From assembly GCA_964437425.1 (NCBI GenBank), contig CAYTGO010000069.1:1-15247 (forward strand): 15,247 bases of DNA. The letters run 5' to 3'. Shown here piece after piece: positions 6,437 through 13,202 of this stretch. The number at the start of each line of letters is the position of its first letter. The first letter of the stretch is position 1. The stretch comes from Scalindua sp964437425. GTDB lineage: Bacteria; Planctomycetota; Brocadiia; Brocadiales; Scalinduaceae. Under the pieces are notes generated by a model, which worked only from the letters and a program-made list of their open reading frames with translations, searched no databases and was not told the DNA's origin. The position numbers and the translations under genes are program-made.

Positions 6437-6688
6437 TCAAGTTTACAGAAAATAAAATTCTTCAGGTCAATTAGGAAGTTCAACACATAGTAGAATAATG
6501 GCATGTCAATGAAAATCAAGAGGAAAAGCAGGAAGGCAACTGTAATCTATGGATTTAAGACAAAAGCAAAAAGAGAGTGATATGGAAATACTTGATTAGC
6601 ATTATCTCAAAAACATGAGATATCTTTAGTTAGTTGAATCAGGATGAGCAATTTATGGAGGATGGTAAAATTTGAGACTGTTCTTCAA
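6437..6688. other. Intergenic gap, no supported gene
   Basis: This stretch separates the ferritin-like gene from the PilZ gene. It holds a weak hairpin (TATCTC at 6603-6608 with GAGATA at 6617-6622) that could lie in the 3' end of the pilZ transcript. A 25-codon basic frame at 6503-6580 (plus) has no ribosome binding site. Nothing else is visible. Confidence 0.4.
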
Positions 6689-7036
6689 TCATACAGAAAC
6701 GTCTGAAATATCAAGACGATCAATGAACTGCATAGCTACACCTATTTCAATACCGTGGCTGGTGACATTTTTTACATCGCTCCTGATAACGGTTCCGTTT
6801 CCACTAAGTTTAACCTTCCCGCTACCTTTGCCAAGTGTTAAAGTATCCACTGTTATTCGAATTGGAACTGTTGCACCAGGAGCAAACGCTTCTATGTCAT
6901 CTGTTATTACCTCAAAATAAACACCTGTAGCACTGATATTTATCGCCTTACCACTCTGATCGTAAAGTGATATCTGCAATGGAAGTTCTATCCTGTCTTC
7001 TATCCTTCTGTCAGAATCTTTTTTTGCCTTTTGCAT
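6689..7036 (-). CDS. PilZ domain protein (predicted cyclic-di-GMP receptor)
   Basis: A 115-residue single-domain PilZ protein. The two cyclic-di-GMP binding motifs are both present: RxxxR (Arg11 and Arg15, in DRRIEDR) and NxSxxG (Asn33, Ser35, Gly38 in NISATG). The rest alternates in beta strands, including GNGTVIRSD and GIEIGVAMQFI, as expected for the PilZ barrel. No signal peptide or membrane segment is present, so it is cytoplasmic. AAAGGA is well placed before the ATG (6-8 nt). It stands alone, with gaps of about 250 and 340 bp on each side, so its partner cannot be read from context. Intact motifs suggest it still binds the nucleotide. Confidence 0.85.
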   Translation of the reverse strand: MQKAKKDSDRRIEDRIELPLQISLYDQSGKAINISATGVYFEVITDDIEAFAPGATVPIRITVDTLTLGKGSGKVKLSGNGTVIRSDVKNVTSHGIEIGVAMQFIDRLDISDVSV

Positions 7037-7373
7037 AACATTTCCTTTATTATTTAAAAGTTATATAACCTCGCTGTCATCTCTCTTATTGAGGTATTCA
7101 GTAATGTGACAACATTCATTGTTTAGTTTATTGCACATTACATACCACACATGCACTGTAAGGAGGTTTTTCTTTGAAACTTCACTTAAGCATTGATATG
7201 ACTGAATGATACAATGAATAATCTTCAGTATGTCATGAGGTTAACATCTATGAGCGAAATGTAATTGTGTGTGATATTTCCCAATTTCCACCCAATCAAG
7301 AGGAAAAAATGGCTTGAACTTCCTGGTGCTGAATGCTGCGGTGAATCTTGCCTCTAGATTCTAACTTCTAATC
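7037..7373. other. 337-bp intergenic region, possibly with a gene remnant
   Basis: The gap lies between the metallophosphoesterase gene and pilZ, both on the minus strand. A minus-strand frame from 7240 to 7061 is open for 59 codons and ends in TAA, but its only ATG is 25 codons from the end and no ribosome binding site precedes it. On the plus strand TAAGGAGG (7159-7166) stands 7 nt before a TTG, but the frame stops after 11 codons. No tRNA, riboswitch or clear promoter was found. The leader before the pilZ ATG presumably lies in the 7037-7100 part. Confidence 0.4.
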
Positions 7374-8468
7374 TCATCTAAACTTCAATACAACATTATT
7401 ATCACCCGCACTACCATGACAGTAAGCCAGTATATCACCAGCACTGCCCCCTGCATATTCTTCTGCATTCTTGCTTGTTGACAGGTTTTGTTTTCCCAGT
7501 TCGATAATCCCCTGGTCTCTAATCTGATGGAACTCCAGCCTTGCTACGTTATCATTAATAGATATTGTCCTGAAGGCGTGCGGATACTGAACGGTTGCCG
7601 GGGAGGCGATGTAGTGAAGCCCGTTGATCGTCTGAATCTTTGAGACATGATGATGTCCCATCAGGCACGCCTTGACCTGTGGTGCAGCATCAAGAACGGC
7701 ATTAACGTCCTGATAATTCTCCAAGAGATATTTCTTCTTCCATTTTGGTATATCTCTGCTTCCCCATGTAGGCAAGAAGAGATGATGGCTGAGCGTAACA
7801 ATCATATCATTTGAATATTTCTCTATCTCTTCCTTTATCCAATTGAGCTCTTCCTTAGAGATTTCACCGTTATCGTGACCTTCTATGGTAGTGTCCAATC
7901 CTAATATCCTCAAGCCCGGCACAGGCGATACGCTCCATGCATAACGACCTGCATCCAGTCCGTGGTCCTTCATCTTCTCAGCATACTGGCTCTTTGACAG
8001 TGCAACACCTGGGGGAATGGGAGATACTTCACGATTTCCGAATTGTGCAAAATAGGGAACCTTGACTGTTGACATAATGTCCATAAACTCATTAAAATCT
8101 TTTGCACCAGGGTCCGTGTTATTTATATTGTCACCACCGAAAAGGATAAAGTCTATATCGGGCATATTATTGACCTGACCTATTACATCCCTGAAAATAT
8201 TGAAGCTCTCCTCTTTCAGGGCAGTACCATTCTTACCGGAGAACGTAACGTGGGTATCTGTTACGTGAGCAAACTTGATACTCTTCTTCCTTCCTATCTT
8301 TGCCCCCTCTTCCTTCTTCGGTGCAGTCGTACAACCTGCAAAATTACCAACCAGTACGCCACCAATGAAAACGGCCTGTCCAACGGCAAGGCCACGTTTC
8401 ACGAAATCTCTCCTGCTTAATTCACTTTCTAAGTGTGTAGTTTCATTCTGTATCTTTTTGTCTTCCAT
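7374..8468 (-). CDS. Tat-exported metallophosphoesterase lipoprotein (calcineurin-like)
   Basis: A 364-residue predicted phosphoesterase. A twin-arginine signal (S-R19-R20-D-F-V-K) is followed by a hydrophobic stretch and a lipobox-like NFAGC (Cys46), so it would be exported folded and lipid-anchored. Metal-site motifs: DTH (Asp71, His73), GGDN (Asp113), GNRE (Asn145), a downstream SHH and a GHHH near the C-terminal half. The usual GNH(D/E) motif reads GNRE, so the His that contacts the phosphate is Arg146. The ATG at 8468 is chosen over the in-frame GTG at 8504 because AAGGA (8476-8480) lies 7 nt before it. It follows the cytochrome lipoprotein gene by 45 bp and is probably co-transcribed. 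Substrate unknown; a nucleotide or phospholipid headgroup is possible. Confidence 0.82.
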   Translation of the reverse strand: MEDKKIQNETTHLESELSRRDFVKRGLAVGQAVFIGGVLVGNFAGCTTAPKKEEGAKIGRKKSIKFAHVTDTHVTFSGKNGTALKEESFNIFRDVIGQVNNMPDIDFILFGGDNINNTDPGAKDFNEFMDIMSTVKVPYFAQFGNREVSPIPPGVALSKSQYAEKMKDHGLDAGRYAWSVSPVPGLRILGLDTTIEGHDNGEISKEELNWIKEEIEKYSNDMIVTLSHHLFLPTWGSRDIPKWKKKYLLENYQDVNAVLDAAPQVKACLMGHHHVSKIQTINGLHYIASPATVQYPHAFRTISINDNVARLEFHQIRDQGIIELGKQNLSTSKNAEEYAGGSAGDILAYCHGSAGDNNVVLKFR

Positions 8469-8513
8469 TTCACTATCCTTTCCCTTGAAAGGATGGTTGT
8501 GCACAATAGCAAC

Positions 8514-8927
8514 CTACTTTGCCTGGCTCAACCTTCCCAAATAATCCTTTATTTTATCTTCCTCTTCTACTGTTATAAATTTCCTGGATTCTTTTGTATC
8601 GTGCATGTTGTCGATCACACTTGACCACTGTTCCGGCGTATAAGGATAGACATTAACATCCGGCAGTTCATGACAGAGAGCACATTTAATATTAAAAAGT
8701 TTCTGGCTAACCAGATCCACTTCTTCCTTATGCAACTCATCTTTGACCAAATCTTCTTTGCGCAGATCCCCCGTGACCAATTCCTCCTCCTGTACATCCT
8801 TCTTGTATAAATCCTCTTTGTGCAGGTCCTTTGTTACTGTCGTTGCACAGCCTGAAATAAACTGCTGAACAAGCAACAGGACCGCTATCAATATTGTGTA
8901 GAGACTTGAATGTTTTTTCATTTTCAT
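8514..8927 (-). CDS. Mono-heme c-type cytochrome lipoprotein with LxKED pentad linker
   Basis: A 137-residue exported protein. The signal peptide ends in a good lipobox, ISGC (Cys27). Residues 35-72 are a five-residue repeat: LHKED, LYKKD, VQEEE, LVTGD, LRKED, LVKDE, LHKEE, VDL, a charged, probably helical spacer. The heme site is CALCH (Cys82, Cys85, His86). Met108 in VIDNMHD is a possible sixth ligand; the pattern YTPEQW followed by ITVEEEDKIKDYLGRL is common in small cytochromes c of this kind. AAGG lies just before the start; Met1 or Met3 could both initiate. The metallophosphoesterase lies 45 bp downstream. A role in membrane-tethered electron transfer is inferred; the partner is not visible. 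Confidence 0.8.
   Translation of the reverse strand: MKMKKHSSLYTILIAVLLLVQQFISGCATTVTKDLHKEDLYKKDVQEEELVTGDLRKEDLVKDELHKEEVDLVSQKLFNIKCALCHELPDVNVYPYTPEQWSSVIDNMHDTKESRKFITVEEEDKIKDYLGRLSQAK
8712..8825. repeat. 15-bp in-frame degenerate repeat encoding LxKED
   Basis: About 7.5 copies of a 15-bp unit encode residues 35-72 of the cytochrome lipoprotein. The units have diverged in sequence but keep Leu or Val at the first place and acidic or basic residues in the last three. Confidence 0.7.
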
Positions 8928-8945
8928 TTCGCCTTTCTCTAATCA

Positions 8946-9089
8946 TCAATTCCAATGTTTAAATATATATCTGGATTTTTCTAAGATTTGTGGAACTGTT
9001 TCTAGCAGTAATATTGCAAGACTTACTGCAGAAGCTAAAGAATCTGAAGACAAGCAAACACGAATGTGCTTCCCAATAGACTTATTCAT
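8946..9089 (-). CDS. Possible small protein of 47 residues downstream of rhomboid
   Basis: An ATG at 9089 lies 4 bp after the rhomboid stop codon and opens a 47-codon frame with a hydrophobic stretch (LASAVSLAILLLETV). Its position suggests translational coupling with the rhomboid gene, but the ribosome binding site is weak (AGAGA, too close) and I do not recognise the sequence. It could equally be a chance frame in the gap before the cytochrome gene. Confidence 0.2.
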   Translation of the reverse strand: MNKSIGKHIRVCLSSDSLASAVSLAILLLETVPQILEKSRYIFKHWN

Positions 9090-9093
9090 ATCT

Positions 9094-9642
9094 CTATTTT
9101 TTTGTTTTCTCAAGGCGAGCGGCAAGAATTCCGGCAAGCAGCCCAAAGAGATGACCTTCCCACGAAATACGTGAAAATGTTGGCAACATCCCCCATATAA
9201 TTCCTCCGTAAAGAGAGACGGTGACAAAGGCTATAATAAACGATTTCAAACTACGATCATACCAGGCACGTAAAACCAGATAACCGAAGTATCCAAAGAT
9301 CAGGCCACTGGCGCCCACATGATAAGATGAACGACCAAACAGCCATAGAGCAGTACCACTTACAAGAATAATGATAATGGATATTTCGAAAAATATTTGC
9401 CTGCCATTCAATATAACAAATCCACCGAGGACCGCTAATGGTATGGTATTCATCATAATATGGATTAAGCTTGCGTGTAGAAAAGGGCTTAACGGAATGC
9501 CTTTAAGTCCTTTTACTGTTCGCGGGAGTATGCCCCAATCGGAAAGGCGGTGGCCCATTGAAAAGTTAATAAATTCGATTACCCAGATTAATGCCACAAA
9601 TCCGAGAATCCAGTATAAATTCTTTTTTAGAGGAAAATTCAT
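9094..9642 (-). CDS. Rhomboid-family intramembrane serine protease
   Basis: A 182-residue membrane protein with about six hydrophobic helices, the minimal rhomboid core. All key residues are present: HxxxxHxxxN in helix 2 (His56, His61, Asn65), the catalytic GASG (Ser112) and the partner His164 in WEGHLFG. The WE before the His is also typical. It would cleave transmembrane segments of other membrane proteins within the bilayer. The start has no strong ribosome binding site. It follows the 93-residue membrane protein gene by about 120 bp on the same strand. The gap between the two holds nothing I recognise. Substrates cannot be predicted from this window. Confidence 0.9.
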   Translation of the reverse strand: MNFPLKKNLYWILGFVALIWVIEFINFSMGHRLSDWGILPRTVKGLKGIPLSPFLHASLIHIMMNTIPLAVLGGFVILNGRQIFFEISIIIILVSGTALWLFGRSSYHVGASGLIFGYFGYLVLRAWYDRSLKSFIIAFVTVSLYGGIIWGMLPTFSRISWEGHLFGLLAGILAARLEKTKK

Positions 9643-9760
9643 TTTAGTACATTAATGACAAATAGTTTTTAGAAATATTAAGAGCTGACTTTGAAACTAC
9701 TGAAGTATTTAAGGAAATATGTCCTGAACCTAATTGAACGAGGCCTGCTGTATTCCGGTG

Positions 9761-10042
9761 TTAATGTTGTGACTCTTCCTGTGCTTTATGTGCTTCCTGT
9801 GCTTCCTGTTCTTCCGAAATCAGGTTTTTAATATCTCCTGACTTGATTTTAGAAACAACCTGACGCGTCATATCAGGCTTCAGGATATAACCTACACCAA
9901 GGGAACCAATAATTACTAATGCGACCCAGAACATTAATGAGATACTCTGTCGCAGGATTTTATATAGTCCGAACAGGGCAATAAGGCCACAAGGAATAAT
10001 AATTGCCCATGATTTAAGATCTAGATTCGATATGTTTTCCAT
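9761..10042 (-). CDS. Small membrane protein with QEA-repeat tail
   Basis: A 93-residue protein of unknown function. Two hydrophobic segments (about 11-29 and 37-54) are followed by a soluble tail. The tail ends in a three-residue repeat, E-E then QEA, QEA, HKA, QEE (about 77-90), encoded by 9-bp repeats such as TGTGCTTCC on the plus strand (about 9773-9814). No catalytic motif is seen. No clear ribosome binding site. The next gene on the same strand is the rhomboid protease, about 120 bp downstream, so they may be co-transcribed. A role as a small regulator or scaffold would be a guess. Confidence 0.6.
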   Translation of the reverse strand: MENISNLDLKSWAIIIPCGLIALFGLYKILRQSISLMFWVALVIIGSLGVGYILKPDMTRQVVSKIKSGDIKNLISEEQEAQEAHKAQEESQH

Positions 10043-10235
10043 GGAGAAATAAGTTTTGTATCACTGCACATTTAAATATAGTTCACGTTGATAAGTGTAA
10101 GTTTCACAATATGGCAAGTCAAGAATAAACTCTACCTCGCAAGTTCCAAATCATACCATTCCAGAATGAATTTTCAAACATGTACTATATGCATATCAAA
10201 TAATTTAAGGATGTTAAAATTCCGTTTTTCATCTC
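10043..10235. other. Intergenic region between divergent genes, no supported gene
   Basis: This is most of the roughly 300-bp gap between the small membrane protein (minus) and the HDOD gene (plus). A 60-codon plus-strand frame at 10088-10270 has no ribosome binding site, runs through the promoter and has no protein-like features. The upstream control region of the small membrane protein must lie here, but no convincing -35/-10 pair was found on the minus strand. Confidence 0.4.
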
Positions 10236-10263
10236 TTGATATTTGCAAGTATGTAATTATAAT
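10236..10263 (+). promoter_or_regulatory. Sigma-70-type promoter for the HDOD gene
   Basis: TTGATA at 10236-10241 and TATAAT at 10258-10263 are separated by 16 bp. This is one mismatch from consensus in the -35 and none in the -10. The expected transcript start is near 10270, giving a leader of about 70 nt before the ATG at 10341, which has GAGG about 9 nt upstream. Confidence 0.6.
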
Positions 10264-10340
10264 ACGTTAGGTTTGTATTCTGTAAGCCTGTTATTGAAAA
10301 TTACTTTTCACAAGCTATGTAATAATCGTGAGGTACGGCT

Positions 10341-11189
10341 ATGGGTAAAATAACACTTATTAAGTTGGTAAACAAAGTAAAAGAGATGCCACCTTTACCA
10401 CAGAGTATAATAAAAATTCTAGAAATTACAAAAAAGGATGATTCTTCTGCTCAGGATCTGTCAAAGATATTTGAGCGAGACCCAACGTTAGCAGTAAATA
10501 TTCTTAAGCTTGCAAATTCTCCTATTTACGGTTTTGCCAGTAGGATATCTACCATATCCCATGCAATTGTCTGCCTTGGCCTTGAAACTGTTAAGAGCAT
10601 TGCCTTAACCTCATCCACGCACGATATGTTAAATAAGGAGATACCTGCATATGGGCTTGAAGAAGGAATGCTTTGGCAACATTCCATTGCCAGTGGTACC
10701 TGTGCAAAAATAATTGCTCAGCGTATCGGGTATAAAGATTGTGAGGAAGCTTACATAGCAGGGTTGTTAATCGATATTGGGAAGATTATTCTGAGTAGTT
10801 TTGCTGAGGATCAATTTAATCAGGTAATGGAGAAATCTGAAAAGGATAAAATTCCTTTTAATAAAGCAGAGCAGGATGTTCTTGGCTTTGGACATCCCCA
10901 GGTAGGCGGAAGAATAATAAAGAAATGGAATCTCCCTTCTTCACTTGTGGAAGCAGTACAATATCATCACCAACCAGACAAAACCGAAACACATAAGACA
11001 CTGACATATATCGTGCATCTTGCAGATGCAATAAGTTGCATGCTTGGTGTTGGGCTTGGCAACGACGGACTCATGTATGAGATTGAAAAGAACACTCTTG
11101 ACGTTCTAGGCATCAGCAAAGAAGACGTTGAATCTATAATGGTCGAGCTTGCCGATACAGTCCAGGATATTGAGCAAGAGCAGGATTAA
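10341..11189 (+). CDS. HDOD domain signalling protein
   Basis: A 282-residue cytoplasmic protein that is one HDOD domain. Typical marks are MPPLPQ (residues 16-21), ERDPTLAVNILKLANSPIYG (45-64), AIVCLGLETVKSIAL (75-89), LWQHS (His114) and GHPQVGG. The catalytic HD pair found in HD-GYP enzymes is lost: the motif reads I144-D145-I-G-K in place of HDIGK. HDOD proteins usually lack phosphodiesterase activity and act as scaffolds in signalling. No receiver, GGDEF or kinase domain is attached. A strong promoter lies upstream. The gene converges with the methyltransferase gene with only 7 bp between stop codons and no terminator hairpin. Confidence 0.85.
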   Translation: MGKITLIKLVNKVKEMPPLPQSIIKILEITKKDDSSAQDLSKIFERDPTLAVNILKLANSPIYGFASRISTISHAIVCLGLETVKSIALTSSTHDMLNKEIPAYGLEEGMLWQHSIASGTCAKIIAQRIGYKDCEEAYIAGLLIDIGKIILSSFAEDQFNQVMEKSEKDKIPFNKAEQDVLGFGHPQVGGRIIKKWNLPSSLVEAVQYHHQPDKTETHKTLTYIVHLADAISCMLGVGLGNDGLMYEIEKNTLDVLGISKEDVESIMVELADTVQDIEQEQD

Positions 11190-11196
11190 TCACAAA

Positions 11197-12342
11197 TCAA
11201 CACCCTTCAATCTCCCTCGCAAGTCCCGGTTCGGACATGCTTCTTAAACCAATTAATTCCGGATTACCAATCCCCTTATGCTGTATTAATACCTTAAACA
11301 CGTCGCCCATCCCGCCCGGCAGGAAGAGGTTCTTCATTGTCAGGAGTTTACTGATATCACCCTTCACATCATTCATTTTATTGAGAATACCAAGCGCTAT
11401 TAGAAAGTTTGACTGCCTGACAAAACCTGTTGTGCTTAATCCGGATTTGAGCCCTTCTTCTATTATGCTGCTGAAATTTACGTGGGATGTTATATCCTGA
11501 TTCCCCACTCTTTCATACGGATTCTCACTTGTCGTGTGCTCGTAATAACAGATCAACGTCCCTCTATACCTCTCATCAGAATAGAGCTCATCCGCCAGAT
11601 GGCCATAGTCTATGGTTATAACAAAACCTCTATTTAAGCAACGATATATATTTTTCACCCAATCAAGAGCCTTCAGATTTACCTCTGCCCTCTGCCCCTC
11701 TTTTAGATTTATTTTCAACTCTTTAAAATAGTTTTCCAATTCAGAATTTGACAGTTCATCTGTCTTCTCACAGAACACACCGTCCGTTGTTGTTACATAA
11801 ATTTCTTTTAAACAATTATCCTCTACTATCACCTGATGCACAGAAAGTGAATCCACAAACTCATTTGATAAAAAGCACCCTTCAATCGGGCTAAAGGAAA
11901 ATCCGCCTTCAGAAAAAGATTCCCACGATACCTTTTCTTCAAACCCTTTTAGAGTATCAGATTGCCTCTCAATCAGATCCCTGCTTATCTCAACTATCTT
12001 GTAATCAATTTTCTCAAAAAATACGGGATATTCATCTCTTATACAGCTGAGTATATCATGACACAGCCACCCTTTACCCGCACCTATCTCTACTACAGTG
12101 AACCTGCCACTTCCCAGAAGCCGCCACATCTGTTCCAGTTGCCTGGCAATAAGTTCACCAAATACGGAATGAACATCTGAGCTTGTGTAGTAGTCACCCT
12201 TTTTTCCAATCTTCTCCTTACCGGAAGTATAATATCCATATTCAGGATGATAAAGAGCCAATTCCATAAAATCGGCAAATGTTATCTTGCCTCTCTTATG
12301 TATCAAATTGCTAATTTCTTTCCTTAAATTCTGAATGCCCAT
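11197..12342 (-). CDS. MidA/NDUFAF7-family SAM-dependent methyltransferase
   Basis: A 381-residue protein of the COG1565 (DUF185) family. The N-terminal signature FMELALYHPEYGYYTS and GDYYTSSDVHSVFGELIA (about 24-66) is diagnostic. The SAM-binding motif I is VVEIGAGKG (83-91), followed by YKIVEIS (114-120, acidic residue for ribose), SNEFVDSLSVH (159-169) and VITIDYG. Eukaryotic NDUFAF7 dimethylates an arginine of the complex I subunit NDUFS2; what bacterial members methylate is poorly known. No signal peptide or membrane segment. No clear ribosome binding site before the ATG. Nothing nearby encodes NADH dehydrogenase. Length is normal for the family. Confidence 0.88.
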   Translation of the reverse strand: MGIQNLRKEISNLIHKRGKITFADFMELALYHPEYGYYTSGKEKIGKKGDYYTSSDVHSVFGELIARQLEQMWRLLGSGRFTVVEIGAGKGWLCHDILSCIRDEYPVFFEKIDYKIVEISRDLIERQSDTLKGFEEKVSWESFSEGGFSFSPIEGCFLSNEFVDSLSVHQVIVEDNCLKEIYVTTTDGVFCEKTDELSNSELENYFKELKINLKEGQRAEVNLKALDWVKNIYRCLNRGFVITIDYGHLADELYSDERYRGTLICYYEHTTSENPYERVGNQDITSHVNFSSIIEEGLKSGLSTTGFVRQSNFLIALGILNKMNDVKGDISKLLTMKNLFLPGGMGDVFKVLIQHKGIGNPELIGLRSMSEPGLAREIEGC

Positions 12343-12549
12343 GAAGAAATGGTATCAAAAACAGTATATATTTTCTAAAACATAATCTCAGAACTTAGAT
12401 TTTCTCATGTATTAAAGTGCCTTATTCCTGCAAAGTTTATTACTTTTCTTATTGAGTCTGGAAACAGAATCAGCATGATAATTGTTATTAATACAAGAGG
12501 AAGAAGTTGTTAGAAAATTAATTAGTAGTTAGAGAGAGAGGGTGTGAAA

Positions 12550-12978
12550 ATGAAGTATACCATGAAATTAATGCTTTTAGCCTTCTTTTTAGGTGCATCT
12601 TTATTTAGTTTAAATGCATATGCTGGAAAATCTGTTGACTGGCCCGGCTTCGCCGCTGGATCTTCAAGCCTTGCCGTAATGGAAGGCACAGTAAAAAGTG
12701 TCGATCTTGAGAAAATGCATATTATATTTGAAAAATGTGAGCTCTCAGGCTGTGATCCGTTGATTCTTTCTAAAGATACAAAATGCTATCTTGGAGATGA
12801 AAAGACAAACGTAACTTCAATTAGAGGAGGCACTGAATTTTTCCATGAAGACAGATTGGATATAAAAGACTTAAAGGCAGGCGATTATTTACGATGCAAC
12901 TATACAAAGAAGTATGGACAGAATGAAGCGGTAAGAATTATATCTATTTCTCCATTCATCAGTATAACGGGTGGTTAA
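12550..12978 (+). CDS. Small secreted protein with four cysteines, possible OB-like fold
   Basis: A 142-residue protein that I do not recognise as a named family. The signal peptide is clear: basic start, hydrophobic core and AYA before Gly26 (signal peptidase I). The mature part has EGTVKSVDLEKMHIIFE, a short Cys-x4-Cys loop (Cys63, Cys68), Cys79 and Cys116, and ends in strands containing DLKAGDYLRCNYTKK. The strand order EGTV...V..GDYL.C.Y resembles small periplasmic OB-fold proteins of the DUF5666/CusF-like type. The Cys pairs may form disulfides or bind metal. ATG 12550 is preferred over a GTG at 12544 because the purine-rich GAGAGG ends 7 nt before it. A weak TTGAGT/GATAAT pair lies at 12452-12482 (19-bp spacer). 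Confidence 0.65.
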   Translation: MKYTMKLMLLAFFLGASLFSLNAYAGKSVDWPGFAAGSSSLAVMEGTVKSVDLEKMHIIFEKCELSGCDPLILSKDTKCYLGDEKTNVTSIRGGTEFFHEDRLDIKDLKAGDYLRCNYTKKYGQNEAVRIISISPFISITGG

Positions 12979-13088
12979 ACCTCAGGGTAATTATTACCTG
13001 ATACTGTTAGGATTGAGGGATCAGATTTCTAAACAGGATAGGTTCACATTTTGTGAGCTTGTTTTGTTTATACAAAAATTTTATCGAT

Positions 13089-13128
13089 TACAGATATTAA
13101 CCACAGCCAGTATTGGTTAATATCTGTA
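13089..13128. other. Perfect 15-bp inverted repeat (hairpin)
   Basis: Positions 13089-13103 are the exact reverse complement of 13114-13128, with a 10-nt loop. Four T residues (13131-13134) follow shortly after, so it may be a weak intrinsic terminator for the secreted-protein gene ending at 12978. It is AT-rich and lies midway between two genes, so it could also be a protein-binding palindrome in front of the next gene. Confidence 0.6.
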
Positions 13129-13176
13129 CCTTTTCTGACAAATTTAGTAGTATAACTCTTCTCTGTATAGTCTCTG

Positions 13177-13182
13177 TATAAT
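13177..13182 (+). promoter_or_regulatory. Possible -10 element for the RNase-Z-like gene
   Basis: TATAAT lies 20 bp before the ATG at 13203, giving an expected start near 13189 and a very short leader that still holds the AAGGGAAG ribosome binding site. No -35 like TTGACA is present at the right distance, so the call is weak. Confidence 0.25.
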
Positions 13183-13202
13183 TAAGAAAAGGGAAGTTCG
13201 CA

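Noticed and set aside
6503..6580. 25-codon very basic frame (plus strand)
   Set aside because: No ribosome binding site, no neighbour to link it to, and two TAG stops directly upstream.
7159..7209. Strong ribosome binding site TAAGGAGG followed by TTG and an 11-codon frame
   Set aside because: No plus-strand gene follows within reach, so a leader peptide has nothing to regulate. Probably chance.
8737..8955. 72-codon minus-strand frame overlapping the cytochrome lipoprotein gene
   Set aside because: It lies in another frame of a well-supported gene with lipobox and heme motif.
10088..10270. 60-codon plus-strand frame before the HDOD gene
   Set aside because: No ribosome binding site, passes through a good promoter, and no protein-like pattern.
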